From contig NC_091303.1 of assembly GCF_038502225.1 (NCBI RefSeq), positions 25,892,770-25,956,769 of the forward strand: a stretch of DNA of 64,000 bases. Reading direction: 5' to 3'. Position numbers and translations under genes: made by a program. The DNA is from Cherax quadricarinatus. Lineage: Eukaryota > Arthropoda > Malacostraca > Decapoda > Parastacidae. Shown here piece after piece: positions 22,230 to 34,656 of the stretch (its first letter is position 1; every line of letters begins with the position of its first letter). Under the pieces are notes generated by a model that did not search any database, was not told the DNA's origin, and worked only from the letters and a program-made list of their open reading frames with translations.

Positions 22230-25200
22230 CAGCAACAACAACACAAGAGCAGCAACAACAACAACACAAGAGCAGCAGCAACAACAACACAAGAGCAGCA
22301 GCAACAACAACACAAGAGCAGCAGCAACAACACAAGAGCAGCAGCAACAACACAAGAGCAGCAGCAACAACACAAGAGCAGCAGCAACAACACAAGAGCA
22401 GCAGCAACAACAACACAAGAGCAGCAGCAACAACAACACAAGAGCAGCAGTAACAACACAAGAGCAGCAGCAACAACACAAGAGCAGCAGCAACAACACA
22501 AGAGCAGCAGCAACAACAACACAAGAGCAGCAGTAACAACAACAGTAGCAAACAACACAAGAGCAGCAGCAACAACACACAAGAGCAGCAGCAACAACAA
22601 CACAAGAGCAGCAGCAACAACAACACAAGAGCAGCAGCAACAACACAAGAGCAGCAGCAACAACACAAGAGCAGCAGCAACAACACAAGAGCAGCAGCAG
22701 CAACAACACAAGAGCAGCAGCAACAACACAAGAGCAGCAGCAACAACACAAGAGCAGCAGCAACAACAACACAAGAGCAGCAGCAACAACACAAGAGCAG
22801 CAGCAACAACACAAGAGCAGCAGCAACAACAACACAAGAGCAGCAGCAACAACACAAGAGCAGCAGCAACAACAACACAAGAGCAGCAGCAACAACACAA
22901 GAGCAGCAGCAACAACAACACAAGAGCAGCAGTAACAACACAAGAGCAGCAGCAGCAACAACACAAGAGCAGCAGCAGCAACAACACAAGAGCAGCAGCA
23001 ACAACAACACAAGAGCAGCAGCAGCAACAACACAAGAGCAGCAGTAACAACACAAGAGCAGCAGCAGCAACAACACAAGAGCAGCAGCAGCAACAACACA
23101 AGAGCAGCAGTAACAACACAAGAGCAGCAGCAGCAACAACACAAGAGCAGCAGTAACAACACAACAGCAACAGCAACAACACAAGAGCAGCAGCAACAAC
23201 ACAAGAGCAGCAGCAACAACAACAATACAAGAGCAGCAGCAGCAGCAGCAACAACACAAGAGCAGCAGCAGCAACAACACAAGAGCAGCAGCAACAACAC
23301 AAGAGCAGCAGCAACAACAACAACACAAGAGCAGCAGCAACAACACAAGAGCAGCAGTAACAACACAAGAGCAGCAGCAACAACAACACAAGAGCAGCAG
23401 TAACAACACAAGAGCAGCAGCAACAACACAAGAGCAGCAGCAACAACAACACAAGAGCAGCAGCAACAGCACAAGAGCAGCAGCAACAACACAAGAGCAC
23501 CAGCAACAGCACAAGAGCAGTAGCAGCAACAACATAAGAGCAGCAGCAACAACAACACAAGAGCAGCAGCAACAACACAAGAGCAGTAGCAGCAACAACA
23601 CAAGAGCAGTAGCAGCAACAACACAAGAGCAGCAGCAACAACACAAGAGCAGCAGCAGCAACACAAGAGCAGCAGCAACACAAGAGCAGCAGTAACAACA
23701 CAAGAGTAGCAGCAACAACAACACAAGAGCAGCAGCAACAACAACACAAGAGCAGCAGCAACAACAACACAAGAGCAGCAGCAGCAACAACACAAGAGCA
23801 GCAGCAGCAACAACACAAGAGCAGCAGTAACAACACAAGAGCTGCAGTAACAACACAAGAGAAGCAGTAACAACACAAGAGCAGCAGCAACAACACAAGA
23901 GCAGTAGCAACACAAGAGCAGCAGCAGCAACAACACAAGAGCAGCAGCAACAACAACACAAGAGCAGCAGCAACAACACAAGAGCAGTAGCAGCAACAAC
24001 ACAAGAGCAGCAGCAACAACACAAGAGCAGCAGCAACAACAACACAAGAGCAGCAGCAACAACACAAGAGCAGTAGCAGCAACAACACAAGAGCAGCAGC
24101 AACAACACAAGAGCAGCAGCAACAACAACACAAGAGCAGCAGCAGCAACAACACAAGAGCAGCAGCAACAACACAAGAGCAGCAGCAACAACAACACAAG
24201 AGCAGCAGCAACACAAGAGCAGCAGCAGCAACAACACAAGAGCAGCAGCAACAACACAAGAGCAGCAGCAACAACAACACAAGAGCAGCAGCAACAACAA
24301 CACAAGAGCAGCAGCAACAACAACACAAGAGCAGCAGCAACAACAACACAAGAGCAGCAGCAACAACACAAGAGCAGCAGCAGCAACAACACAAGAGCAG
24401 CAGCAACACAAGAGCAGCAGCAGCAACAACACAAGAGCAGCAGCAGCAACAACACAAGAGCAGCAGCAACAACAACACAAGAGCAGCAGCAACAACACAA
24501 GAGCAGCAGCAGCAACAACACAAGAGCAGCAGCAGCAACAACAACACAAGAGCAGCAGCAACAACACAAGAGCAGCAGCAGCAACAACACAAGAGCAGCA
24601 ACAACAACAACACAAGAGCAGAAGCAGCAACAACACAAGAGCAGCAGCAACAACAACACAAGAGCAGCAGCAACAACAACACAAGAGCAGCAGCAACAAC
24701 AACACAAGAGCAGCAGCAACAACAACACAAGAGCAGCAGCAACAACAACACAAGAGCAGCAGCAACAACAACACAAGAGCAGCAGCAGCAACAACACAAG
24801 AGCAGCAGTAACAACACAAGAGCAGCAGCAACAACAACACAAGAGCAGCAGCAACAGCACAAGAGCAGTAGCAGCAACAACACAAGAGCAGCAGCAACAA
24901 CACAAGAGCAGCAGCAACAACAACACAAGAGCAGCAGCAACAGCACAAGAGCAGTAGCAGCAACAACACAAGAGCAGCAGCAACAACAACACAAGAGCAG
25001 CAGCAACAACAACACAAGAGCAGCAGCAACAACACAAGAGCAGTAGCAGCAACAGCACAAGAGCGGCAGCAGCAACAGCACAAGAGCGGCAGCAACAACA
25101 CAAGAGCAGCAGCAACAACACAAGAGCAGCAGCAACAACACAAGAGCAGCAGCAACAACAACACAAGAGCAGCAGCAACAACAACACAAGAGCAGCAGCA

Positions 25201-26032
25201 ACAGCACAAGAGCAGTAGCAGCAACAACACAAGAGCAGCAGCAGCAACAACACAAGAGCAGTAGCAGCAACAACACAAGAGCAGAAGCAGCAACAACACA
25301 AGAGCAGCAGCAGCAACAACACAAGAGCAGTAGCAGCAACAACACAAGAGCAGCAGCAGCAACAACACAAGAGCAGAAGCAGCAACAACACAAGAGCAGC
25401 AGCAGCAACAACACAAGAGCAGAAGCAGCAACAACACAAGAGCAGCAGCAGCAGCAACACAAGAGCAGCAGTAACAACACGAGAGCAGCAGCAGCAACAA
25501 CACAAGAGCAGCAGCAGCAACAACACGAGAGCAGCAGCAACAACACGAGAGCAGCAGCAACAACACGAGAACAGAAGCAATAACACAAGAGCAGCAGCAA
25601 CAACACGAGAGCAGCAGCAACAACACAAGAGCAGCAGCAGCAACAACACAAGAGCAGAAGCAGCAACAACACAAGAGCAGCAGCAGCAACAACACAAGAG
25701 CAGTAGCAGCAACAACACAAGAGCAGCAGCAACAACAACACAAGAGCAGCAGCAACAACACAAAAGCAGCAGCAACAACACGAGCAGCAGCAGCAACAAC
25801 ACGAGCAGCAGCAGCAACAACACGAGCAGCAGCAGCAACAACACGAGCAGCAGCAGCAACAACACGAGCAGCAGCAGCAACAACACGAGCAGCAGCAGCA
25901 ACAACACGAGAGCAGAAGCAACAACACGAGAGCAGAAGCAACAACACAAGAGCAGCAGCAACAACACGAGAGCAGCAGCAACAACACAAGAGCAGTAGCA
26001 GCAACAACAGAAGAGCAGCAGCAGCAACACAA
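22230..26032. repeat. CAG/CAA minisatellite, 18-27 bp units, 3.8 kb (left block)
   Basis: Units of CAACAACACAAGAGCAGCAG with variable numbers of CAA and CAG triplets and occasional GTA, AAG or ACG variants. The right part (25,500-25,920) uses CACGAGCAGCAG. All three minus-strand frames stay open for more than 1,300 codons (Leu-, Cys-, Ala- and Val-rich), so none can be taken as a gene. The array is split from the block at 28,412 by a LINE. Confidence 0.97.
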
Positions 26033-26099
26033 GCATAGCAACCTGGAGGTCATTTCGGGGATCAACGCCACCGGGGCCCGGTCCATGACCAGGCCTCCC

Positions 26100-27000
26100 G
26101 GTGAACAGGGCCTGATCAACCAGGCTGTTACTGCTGGCCGCACGCAGTCCAACGTACGAGCCACAGCCCGGCTGATCCCGCACTGACTTTAGGTATCTGT
26201 CCAGCTCTCTCTTGAAGGCAGCCAAGGGTTTATTGGTAATTCCCCTAATGCTTGATGGGAGGCTGTTGAACAGTCTTGGGCCCCGGACACTTATGGTGTT
26301 TTCCCTTAGTGTACCAATGGCGCCCCTACTTTTAACTGGGGGCATTTTGCATCGCCTGCCCAGTCTTTTACTTTCGTAGGGAGTGATTTCTGTGTGCAGA
26401 TTTGGGATCATTCCTTCCAGGATTTTCCAAGTGTAGATTATGATATATCTCTCCCTCTTGCGTTCCAACGAGTACAGGTCAAGTGCTTCCAAGCGTTCCC
26501 AGTAGTTAAGGTGCTTGACAGAACTTATACGTGCAGTAAAGGATCTCTGTACACTCTCTAGATCTGCGATTTCACCTTCTTTGAATGGAGATGTTAATGT
26601 ACAGCAGTATTCCAGCCTAGAGAGAACAAGTGATTTGAAAAGGAACATCATTGGCTTGGCATCTCTCGTTTTGAACGTTCTCATTATCCATCCTATCATT
26701 TTCTTTGCACATGCGATCGTGGCACTGTTGTGATCCTTGAAAGTGAGATCCTCAGACATTACTACTCCCAGGTACCTTACATTATTTTTCCGCTCTATTG
26801 TATGGCCAGAGTCTGTAGTATACTCTGTTCTAGTTATTATCTCTCCCAGTTTTCCATAACGGAGTAGTTGGAATTTGTCCTCATTGAACATCATATTGTT
26901 TACCGTTGCCCACTGGAAAACTTTGTTTATATCTTCTTGGAGGTTAACCGCGTCCTCAGCAGATGACAGCCTCATGCAGATCCTAGTATCATCCGCAAAG
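26100..27000 (-). pseudogene. LINE family B reverse transcriptase, FADD box to C-terminus
   Basis: This continues the reverse transcriptase in a second frame. SFADDTRI (about 26,978-27,002) holds the catalytic Asp pair. Then follow NEDKFQLLRYGK, YLGVVMSEDLTFKDHN, SLVLSRLEYCCTLTSPF, LERKRERYIIIYTWKILEG, GAIGTLRENTISVRGPRLFNSLP and FKRELDRYLKSV. The frame runs on into the array, producing an artificial fusion of about 1,600 codons. Apart from the upstream frameshift this half looks little damaged. Confidence 0.85.
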
Positions 27001-27804
27001 GATGATACGGTGCTGTGGTGTATATCTCTGTCTGTCTGATATGAGGATAAGGAATAAGATGGCGGCGAGTACTGTGCCTTGTGAAACAGAGCTCTTCACT
27101 ATGGCAGCCTCGGATTTAAGTCTGTTGACCACTACTCTTTGTGTTCGATTTGATAGGAAGTTGAAGATCCATCTCCCCACTTTCCCAGTTATTCCTTTAC
27201 CACGTATTTTATGGGCTATTATGCCATGATCGCATTTGTCAATTGCTTTTGCAAAGTCTGTGTATATTACACCTGCATTCTGATTTTCTTCCAGTGTATC
27301 CAAGGCCATATCATAGTGATCCAGTAGTTGTGAGAGGCAGGAGCGACCTGCCCTGAACCCATGTTGCCCTGGATTGTGCAGATTTTGGGAATCCAGGTGA
27401 TTTGCAATCCTGCTTCTTAGCACTCTTTCAAAGATTTTTATGATGTGGGACGTCAGAGCTATTAGTCTGTAGTTCTTAGCTAATGCTTTGCTACCACCTT
27501 TATGGAGTGGGGCTATATCCGTTGTTTTAAGTGACTGTGGAATTTCACCCATGTCCAAGCTCCTTCTCCATAGTGTACTTAGGGCACGCGAGAGGGGTTT
27601 GTTGCAGTTCTTAATGAATACAGAGTTCCACGAGTCTGGGCCAGGGGCTGAGTGCATGGGCATGTTGTCAATGACTTTTTCGAAATCTATCGGAGTTAGG
27701 GTGATGTCGGAAATCTGGCATACATTTATGGAGTTTTGAGGCTCATTCATGAAGAAATCATTTGGGTCGTCGATCCTCAGACTGATTAGTGGTTCACTAA
27801 ACAC
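26989..27804 (-). pseudogene. LINE family B reverse transcriptase, N-terminal part
   Basis: A 271-codon frame with reverse-transcriptase motifs in order: APGPDSWNSVFIKNC (substrate-pocket region), NYRLIALTSHIIKIFERV, QHGFRAGRSCLSQLLDH, YTDFAKAIDKCDHG (first catalytic Asp) and SSVSQGTVLAAILFLILI. A small deletion near 27,025-27,035 shifts the frame just before the FADD box. The protein would have copied LINE RNA at the target. The copy is dead through the shift. Confidence 0.85.
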
Positions 27805-28380
27805 AAGAGTCGTACTGGGATTTCAATATTTCACTCATTTCCTTGTTGTCATCTGTGTAAGTCCCATCCTGTCTGAGTAAAGGCCCGAAACTAGATGTGG
27901 TATTTTCCTTGTTTTTGACATATGAGAAGAAATGTTTTGAATTTCTTTCAATTTCACTAATAGCTTTAAGCTCCTGTCTCTCCTGGTTCCTGTAAGAGTC
28001 ATTTAACTTAAGTTCGATAGTTTCCACTTCCCTGGTCAGCGCCTCCTTTTGTGTATCAGATATTCTAGCACTCCTGAGGAGCTCAGTGACTCTTCGTCGT
28101 CTTCTGTAGAGGGAGCGTCTTTCTCTCTCCAGTTTACTCCTGCTCTTCTTCTTAGGGGAATGTGCCTAGAACATGCTTCAGCTGCCAGGAAGTTGATCCT
28201 TTCAAGGCACTGGTTTGGATCCATGTCATTTAAGATATCTTCCCAACATGTTTCATTTAGGACATGGTTTACCTGGTCCCAGTTGATGTTCTTGTTACTG
28301 AAGTTGTATTTTGTGAAGACACCTTCACAGGTACATGCATTCTGCTGATCAGAACCCCAATGCATGTACGTCTGGACTTC
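27797..28380 (-). pseudogene. LINE family B endonuclease end and linker
   Basis: Minus-strand pieces: SDHNLIEVQTY near 28,390 (end of the endonuclease), a linker with NQCLERINFLAAEACSRHIP (about 28,160-28,220), and NSKHFFSYVKNKENTTSSFG (about 27,895-27,950), the conserved segment just before the reverse transcriptase in this LINE class. They lie in different frames. Confidence 0.75.
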
Positions 28381-28411
28381 GATTAGGTTGTGATCGGAAT
28401 TAGTTGTTTTT

Positions 28412-29960
28412 GAGCAGCAGCAACACAAGAGCAGCAACAACACAAGAGCAGCAGCAACAACACAAGAGCAACAGCAGCAACAACACAAGACCAGTAGCAG
28501 CAACAACACAAGAGTAGCAGAAGTAGCAACAACACAAGAGTAATAGCAGCAACAACACAAGAGTAATAGCAGCAACAACACAAGAGCAGCAGCAGTAGCA
28601 ATAACACAAGAGCAGCAGCAGCAACAGAAGAGCAGCAGTAGCAACAACACAAGAGCAGCAGCAACAACACAAAAGCAGCAGCAGCAGCAGCAACAAAAGA
28701 GCAGCAGCAACAACAACACAAGAGCAGGAACAACACAAAAGCAACAACAGCAACACAAGAGCAACAGCAGCAACAACACAAGAGCAGCAGCAGCAGTAAC
28801 AACACAAGAGCAGCAGCAGCAGTAACAACACAAGAGCAGCAGCAGCAACAACACAAGAGCAGCAGCAGCAGTAACAACAATACAAGAGCAGCATCAACAC
28901 AAGAGCAGCAGCAGCAATAACACAAGAGCAGCAGCAGCAACAACACAAGAGCAGCAGCAGCAACACAAGAGCAGCAGTAACAACAACAAAAGAGCATCAC
29001 CAGCAGCAACAACACGAGAGCAGAAGCAGCAGCAACAACAACACAAGAGCAGCAGCAGCAACACAAGAGCAGCAGTAACAACAACAAGAGCAGCAGCAGC
29101 AACAACAACAGCAAGCAACAACACAAGAGCATAGCAGAGCAGTAGCAACAACACAAGAGCAGCAGCAACAACAACACAAGAGCAGCAGCAACAACACAAC
29201 AGCAACAACACAAGAGCAACAACACAAGAGCAGTAGCAACAACACAAGAGCAGCAGCAACAACACAAGAGCAGCAGCAACAACACAAGAGCAGCAGCAGC
29301 AGTAGCACCAACACAAGAGCAGTAGCAGCAATAACACAAGAGCAGCAGCAGCAACAATACAAGAGCAGCAGCAACAACAAAAGAGCATCAGCAGCAGCAG
29401 CAGCAACAACACGAGAGCAGCAGCAGCAACAACAACACAAGAGCAGCAACAACACAAGAGCAGTAGCAACAACACAAGAGCAACAGCAACAACACAAGAG
29501 CAGTAGCAGCAGCAACAACACAAGAGCAGCAGCAACAACACAAGAGCAGTAGCAGCAGCAACAACACAAGAGCAGCAGCAGCAACACAAGAGCAGCAACA
29601 GCAACAGAAGAGTAGCATCAACACAAGAGCAGCAATAGCAACACAAGAGCAGCAACAGCAACAGAAGAGTAGCAGCAACACAAGAGCAGCAATAGCAACA
29701 CAAGAGCAGCAACAGCAACACAAGAGCAGCAGCAAGAGCAACACAAGAGCAGCAACAGCAACACAATAGTAGCAACAGAAGAGTAGCAGCAACACAAGAG
29801 CAGCAATAGCAACACAAGAGTAGCAATAGCAACACAGGAGTAGCAGCAACAGCAACACAAGAGTAGCAGCAACAGCAACACAAGAGTAGCAGCAACACAA
29901 GAGCAGCAATAGCAACACAAGAGTAGCAGCAACAGCAACACAAGAGCAGCAACAGCAGTG
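28412..29960. repeat. CAG/CAA minisatellite, right block, more diverged
   Basis: The same unit type as 22,230-26,032 but with more variants (AAGAGTAGCAG, AATAGCAACAC, CAACAGAAGAG). The right end shifts to AGAGCAGCAACAGCAACAC-type units. Open frames on the minus strand are artefacts of the repeat. Confidence 0.95.
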
Positions 29961-30137
29961 TGTACAAGGTGGGGAGGTGAACACAAGGGAACACCAAAAT
30001 TAGTGTCCCTTAATATTCTTTGTAGACACGAAATGACCGTCTTCCTGTAGTTATACGGTGCCAGCTATAGTAGTGCCTGGCCCTGTGTGGCACTCCACTC
30101 CCACCTACCACTGACAGCGCCACCCATCTTTGTCGGT
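29961..30137. other. Short unique spacer
   Basis: No feature recognised between two arrays. Confidence 0.5.
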
Positions 30138-30965
30138 TTAGATATCAGTGCCACACATCACAGTGTACACATCAGTGGCACACATCACAGTGTACACATC
30201 AGTGCCACACATCACAGTATAGACATCAGTACCACACATCACAGTGTAGACATCAGTACCACACATCACAGTGTAGACATCAGTACCACACATCACAGTG
30301 TAGACATCAGTACCACACATCACAGTGTAGATATCAGTGCCACACATCACAGTGTACACATTAGTGCCACACATCACAGTGTAGATATCAGTACCACACA
30401 TCACAATGTAGACATCAGTACCACACATCACCATGTAGACATCAGTACCACACATCACAGTGTAGATATCAGTGTACACATTAGTGCCACACATCACAGT
30501 GTAGATATCAGTACCACACATCACAGTGTAGACATCAGTACCACACATCACAGTGCACACATCAGTACCACACATCACCATGTAGACATCAGTACCACAC
30601 ATCACCATGTAGACATCAGTACCACACATCACCATGTAAACATCAGTACCACACATCACAGTGTAGATATCAGTGCCACACATCGCAGTGTAGATATCAG
30701 TGCCACACATCGCAGTGTAGATATCAGCGCCACACATCGCAGTGTAGATATCAGCGCCACACATCACAGCGTACACAGTGCCACACATCAGTGTACGCAT
30801 CAGTACCACACATCACAGTGTAGATATCAGTGGCACACATCACAGTGTACACATCAGTGGCACACATCACAGTGTAGACATCAGTACCACATATCACAGT
30901 GTACACATCAGTGGCACACATCACAGTGTAGACATCAATGCCACACATCACAGCGTAGACATCTC
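30138..30965. repeat. Minisatellite, 27-bp unit, about 30 copies
   Basis: The unit is CACACATCACAGTGTAGA followed by CATCAGTAC. Variants alternate GTGTAGACA, GTGTACACA, GTGTAGATA and CCATGTAGACA. Period 27 keeps a plus frame (ISTTHHSVD repeats) and a minus frame open; I do not consider either a gene. Confidence 0.95.
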
Positions 30966-31004
30966 TGTCTACCTGGTTCTCACTAGAGTCAAGTGTTTCC
31001 TCTT

Positions 31005-31280
31005 TAAATCAATAACTTGCAAGTGGCTCAGTAGGTAGCGCCTTCAGCTCGTACACTGAGGATTCGTGGTTTGATCCCCCAGTACAGGTGAGCATATTTC
31101 CTAACACCTGACCACCTAACAGTAGGTAGGTACAGTACCTGGGTTTAGTCGACAGTTGTGGGTGGCATGCCAGGGGGTGGTAGTATACTTTAGAGCTGGG
31201 GTTTTAAATGAGCTAAGGTAGGATAGCAATTCTTAGCCTGTAAATACAACTGTGTAAGAACAACAACAATAATGCAGTCG
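31005..31280 (+). mobile_element. tRNA-derived SINE (family 2)
   Basis: The head at 31,020-31,085 has an A-box-like TGGCTCAGTAGGTAGCGCC and a B-box-like GGTTTGATCCC, then the body, then an AAC/AAT-rich tail (31,255-31,275). The cloverleaf is imperfect, so it is a SINE and not a tRNA gene. A 3' fragment of the same family lies at 15,877. Confidence 0.7.
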
Positions 31281-32699
31281 TCTAGTAAGACAAAATTTGA
31301 TTACTGTTGAAAGAAAAAAAAAGCTGTTATAGCAAACAATAAACTTTTATTTCTAGTGCTCACTGTTATCTGCGCCTACAAGTGCTTAACGAAAGTACAA
31401 AAAATAGCAAGCAATCAAGCCAGAAAGCCACTCATCAAGTCAGGAAGGCAGGCTAGAAGAGGGAGGCGGCGTGGCTGAGGCGACTCCTGGGGTCCTGTGT
31501 TTTCTATCCTCTCTTTGTCCGGCGCAACATTAATCAGAGGGACCTTCCTTGGCCACCAAACGACCTCAGTAATGACCTAAGCTTCCCGCTTCCTGTACCT
31601 CACCGCTTCCCCACCCCAACACTTTCCTCCACACACTCAACCTTCAATTTCTGCTGCTCTTCACTTTGATAAATAATCAACTTTTTTTTCTACAAAGAAC
31701 AATTTACAATTGATTGAGGAATATATGATATTACTGACAATAAATTATAGAAACCCCTGGCTATGTAGAACATTTCGGCCAGAATTAAATAATCTTCTAT
31801 CTACGGGATGAATAATTAATTTGGTTTACAAGAATGTTAAACTTTAACACTTCGGTTTATGATTATGACACTTTTGAAATTTTGTGTAAAACAATTAGTT
31901 GGAATTTTTAGTAAAGCAATGTTATAACGTTTGTATCAGTCACTACAAATGTTAGTGAAATACAAATGTTGGTGAAATACAAGTTAATTCATAAAAAAAT
32001 AACAAAAAATATAACTATCTAGTTTGGAAAGGTGACTTGTATTCTTCTTCTTCTTATGACCAGAGCTTTGGTAAGATGGGTAAGGAAGAAGGATGGGTAA
32101 GGACAGAAATATTGGAAAAGGGTGGGAGGGGGGAGAGAGGTAGGATATAAAAGGTAAGTGACACAACCACTTTGGTGTAATTTAAAAAGTATGCGTGGAA
32201 TAATAAAATATTCTTGAAGGTGTATAATACTAACCCATCAGAGTCATACAGATATAACAGATATATAAGTACATGACTCTGAACTGGTGGTAAATATACA
32301 AGTTGCAATTTTTTTTTGCGCGATTGCACAACGGATATTTAAACCACAATGAAGGCAATAATTTTCTGGCCAATTTATAAAGAATTACTTGACACAATAG
32401 CTTCTTACAAGGTGGTGTCCCGCCATAGTAAATGTAGCATAATTTTAACAGTACAATGTTATACAAGATGTCTCCCTAATTGGGGGCGATGATTTTCTTA
32501 GTAAACATAGAAGAGTTCTGGTGTTACCCAATCATCTTCATCTGCAGGGAGGTTGCTTAATATCATTAGTCGATGGTAATCGTCTTATGGATAAAACGAC
32601 GGACCCTCTGTGGGAGAGTCATTCTTTGAGTCCTGTGAGGAGGAGTATTGATGATATAATCCGTGGTACTTTCAACTTGGACTTGTATTAAGTACTGAA
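31281..32699. other. AT-rich unassigned DNA
   Basis: About 1.4 kb without arrays or domains I can name. Short frames at 31,984-32,466 (minus) show no known motif. Confidence 0.45.
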
Positions 32700-32965
32700 A
32701 TTACAATACAAAATATAATAAAACAACATATGCCTTTCTAACAATATGTGGGAGTTGAAACATGAAGAACAGGGACAGGATTGGATGAAAACAGCAGGTT
32801 TGAAGATTTGTTTATCATTAAGATAAGGAGGTGCTTTTTAAGAGCAGCTTTGATGTGGCTGGCAGACAGGAAACCTTTGGAATCTTCAGACAGAGAGTTC
32901 CAGATTTTAGGGCCTTTTATGCGCATTGAGTTTTTACATTATCCTGTCTTCATGGTGCACTAACA
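32700..32965 (-). mobile_element. LINE reverse-transcriptase C-terminal fragment (family D)
   Basis: The minus-strand frame reads MRIKGPKIWNSLSEDSKG, then HIKAALKKHLL. GPKIWNSL followed by a FK..LK.HLL-type end is the standard C-terminus of many non-LTR retrotransposon ORFs. It is not alignable by eye with families A-C. Confidence 0.65.
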
Positions 32966-33215
32966 CCGTCTCTCTCCACATCAACCCGCACCACATTCAC
33001 TCTCACAACAATACTTTGCCCACACAGTCAATACGACAGTAATTCGTACCCGCCCATACTGTCAACACACGACAGCAGTCAATACTGGCTCAGTCACCAC
33101 AACAGTCAGAACTCCCACACTAAAACTGGCCACTTTACCCCTTCGTTAACACCTCATTTCCAGTATTCCTCCCCCCTACTTACCATGGCTCTGATCATAG
33201 TTCCGTTCCGTCCTT
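32966..33215. other. CA-rich unassigned DNA
   Basis: No feature recognised; loosely repetitive ACAACAGTCAA-like sequence. Confidence 0.4.
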
Positions 33216-33870
33216 CCCGTGACCAGGAGATCTGGTCATATCTCTTGGTTGATGGTGTGGTCAGACTGCTAGTGCTCGCTGCAACCAGTCCCACGTAAGG
33301 ATCACAGCATGGTTGATCAGAATATGTTGGAAGGAATTTGTCAGAATCTCTCGATGACTGTTAGGGGTCTGTCTAATTCTCATTTTATATAAAGGACGTT
33401 AAAATTCTACATTTTTTATACTCAATAAGTCATCCACTAGCTTACTGCATCCCTGATTTTCATTGGGTATTTTGCAACGTCTTCTATGTTTCCCACCATC
33501 GTCAGGGATTATTTCAACGTGTAGATTTGGAAACAGTTTCTGCAGTATTTCCGTGTAAATTCTGTGTGCTTGACATCTTAGCACTTTCCTCTCTTTGTTT
33601 TCCTCACTTTGCTTTTAGTTTTCATTTATTGATTAACAAGAGGAAATCTCTTGATCAGGCGGCAGGAGGGGCACACCTGTGACCGATTTCAAGAGTACTT
33701 CTACCTTCGTAGTCTGGGCTAAGGCCAGATTTCCTTAATGAATGTTGCTGTTAGCAGCTTGCAGCCCTACATACCATCACAAACTGGTTGATTTACCACG
33801 TTTTGCAGGTTCTTGCTATAAAACTTCAACCTTTGCTCCAATAATATTACAGGTGCGTCTAACAGATCAA
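33216..33870 (-). mobile_element. Decayed LINE family B fragments
   Basis: On the minus strand 33,400-33,580 reads YTEILQKLFPNLHVEIIPDD then RRRCKIPNENQGC, matching YTWKILEGMIPNLHTEITP and RRCKMPPVKSRG of the copy at 26,033. The 3' part (33,220-33,310) keeps CTGCAACCAGTCCCACGTAA, aligned to the Arg/Asn-coding tail. A second tail-like piece lies at 33,660-33,800. Confidence 0.65.
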
Positions 33871-34656
33871 ACAACTGTGAACCACAAATGTTGACACTGT
33901 GTTATTCAACTGGGTCTATGGCATCCTTGTTTTTCACTAGGTTTTGTAAACTTTCCTATCCTATTATGTTACCACCAGTATCTCTCACTCCAGTATGTTA
34001 TGATAATAAGGAAACTCGATGCCGCCGATTGGCTTCAAATTTTCAATGCTTGTACAGTAATTGGAGTGAGATTCTTGGAACAACTGGCATGTGCATGTTC
34101 CCTGTGACCAAAGGTGCTGAACCCATTGCCTCCTAATTCGACGACGATGAATGCCTTTCCAGATCAGCTTCAAACTTTCACCACTGGTGAATTTTATTAA
34201 AAGAAAGGTTGGCACTCATTTTGAGCTGTATAAATCTCAATTTGCCAATTTTCTTAATATGTTTTCCATATAATAACTAAACAATGCCTCTTCTGATCAG
34301 CTTCACACCCAAAACGCTGATGTATCTTAACCGAAGTATTTTCGCATTGCTTTCAGACTGTGTAGTTGTCAATCTGTCAATTTTAAGCAACTTATCAAAT
34401 TGGATTATCCTAAAAATTAAAAATCAAATCTTTCATATAGGACTGTTAAGAATTTGAAATAGAATGATAATTTTTTTAGAGCATTTTAAATTTAATGAGG
34501 ATAGACTTTCCTATTTCCAAGATATTGGTCTCTCTGAGATAAGAGAATACCTCTTCAATTTAGCTTCAAGCTGGTGTTTCTTGGTGGAAGGTTTGAATTA
34601 AATTGGGAGCTGTGTATGCCCTAATGTGTCATTTTTATTGAAGGAATAGGGATGTG
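33871..34656. repeat. Degenerate ~133-bp periodic sequence (tentative)
   Basis: A loose motif like GCCTCTTCTGATCAGCTTCA recurs at about 34,015, 34,147, 34,283 and 34,548, and again at 35,287 beyond a LINE. Spacings are 132, 136 and 265 bp. The rest of each unit is too diverged for me to align by eye. AT-rich, no gene. Confidence 0.3.

Larger units (their letters stand above)
26033..28411 (-). mobile_element. CR1/jockey-type LINE (family B), 5'-truncated, inserted in the CAG/CAA array
   Basis: A 2.38-kb non-LTR element on the minus strand with CAG/CAA array on both sides. It begins inside the endonuclease at an SDHNLIEVQTYMH stretch (about 28,400, containing the conserved SDH), then a linker, reverse transcriptase and C-terminal domain. 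The 3' end is CCTCCAGG followed by array. The 17-base string AGCAGCAGCAACACAAG occurs at both junctions and could be the target-site duplication, but the surrounding array makes this uncertain. Confidence 0.88.

Noticed and set aside
22164..26975. 1,603-codon frame fusing LINE reverse transcriptase to a Leu/Cys-rich tail
   Set aside because: The tail is the CAG/CAA array read through past the LINE 3' end; a chance fusion.
31020..31090. Second tRNA gene candidate
   Set aside because: The cloverleaf is incomplete and the sequence continues into a SINE body whose 3' part recurs at 15,877.
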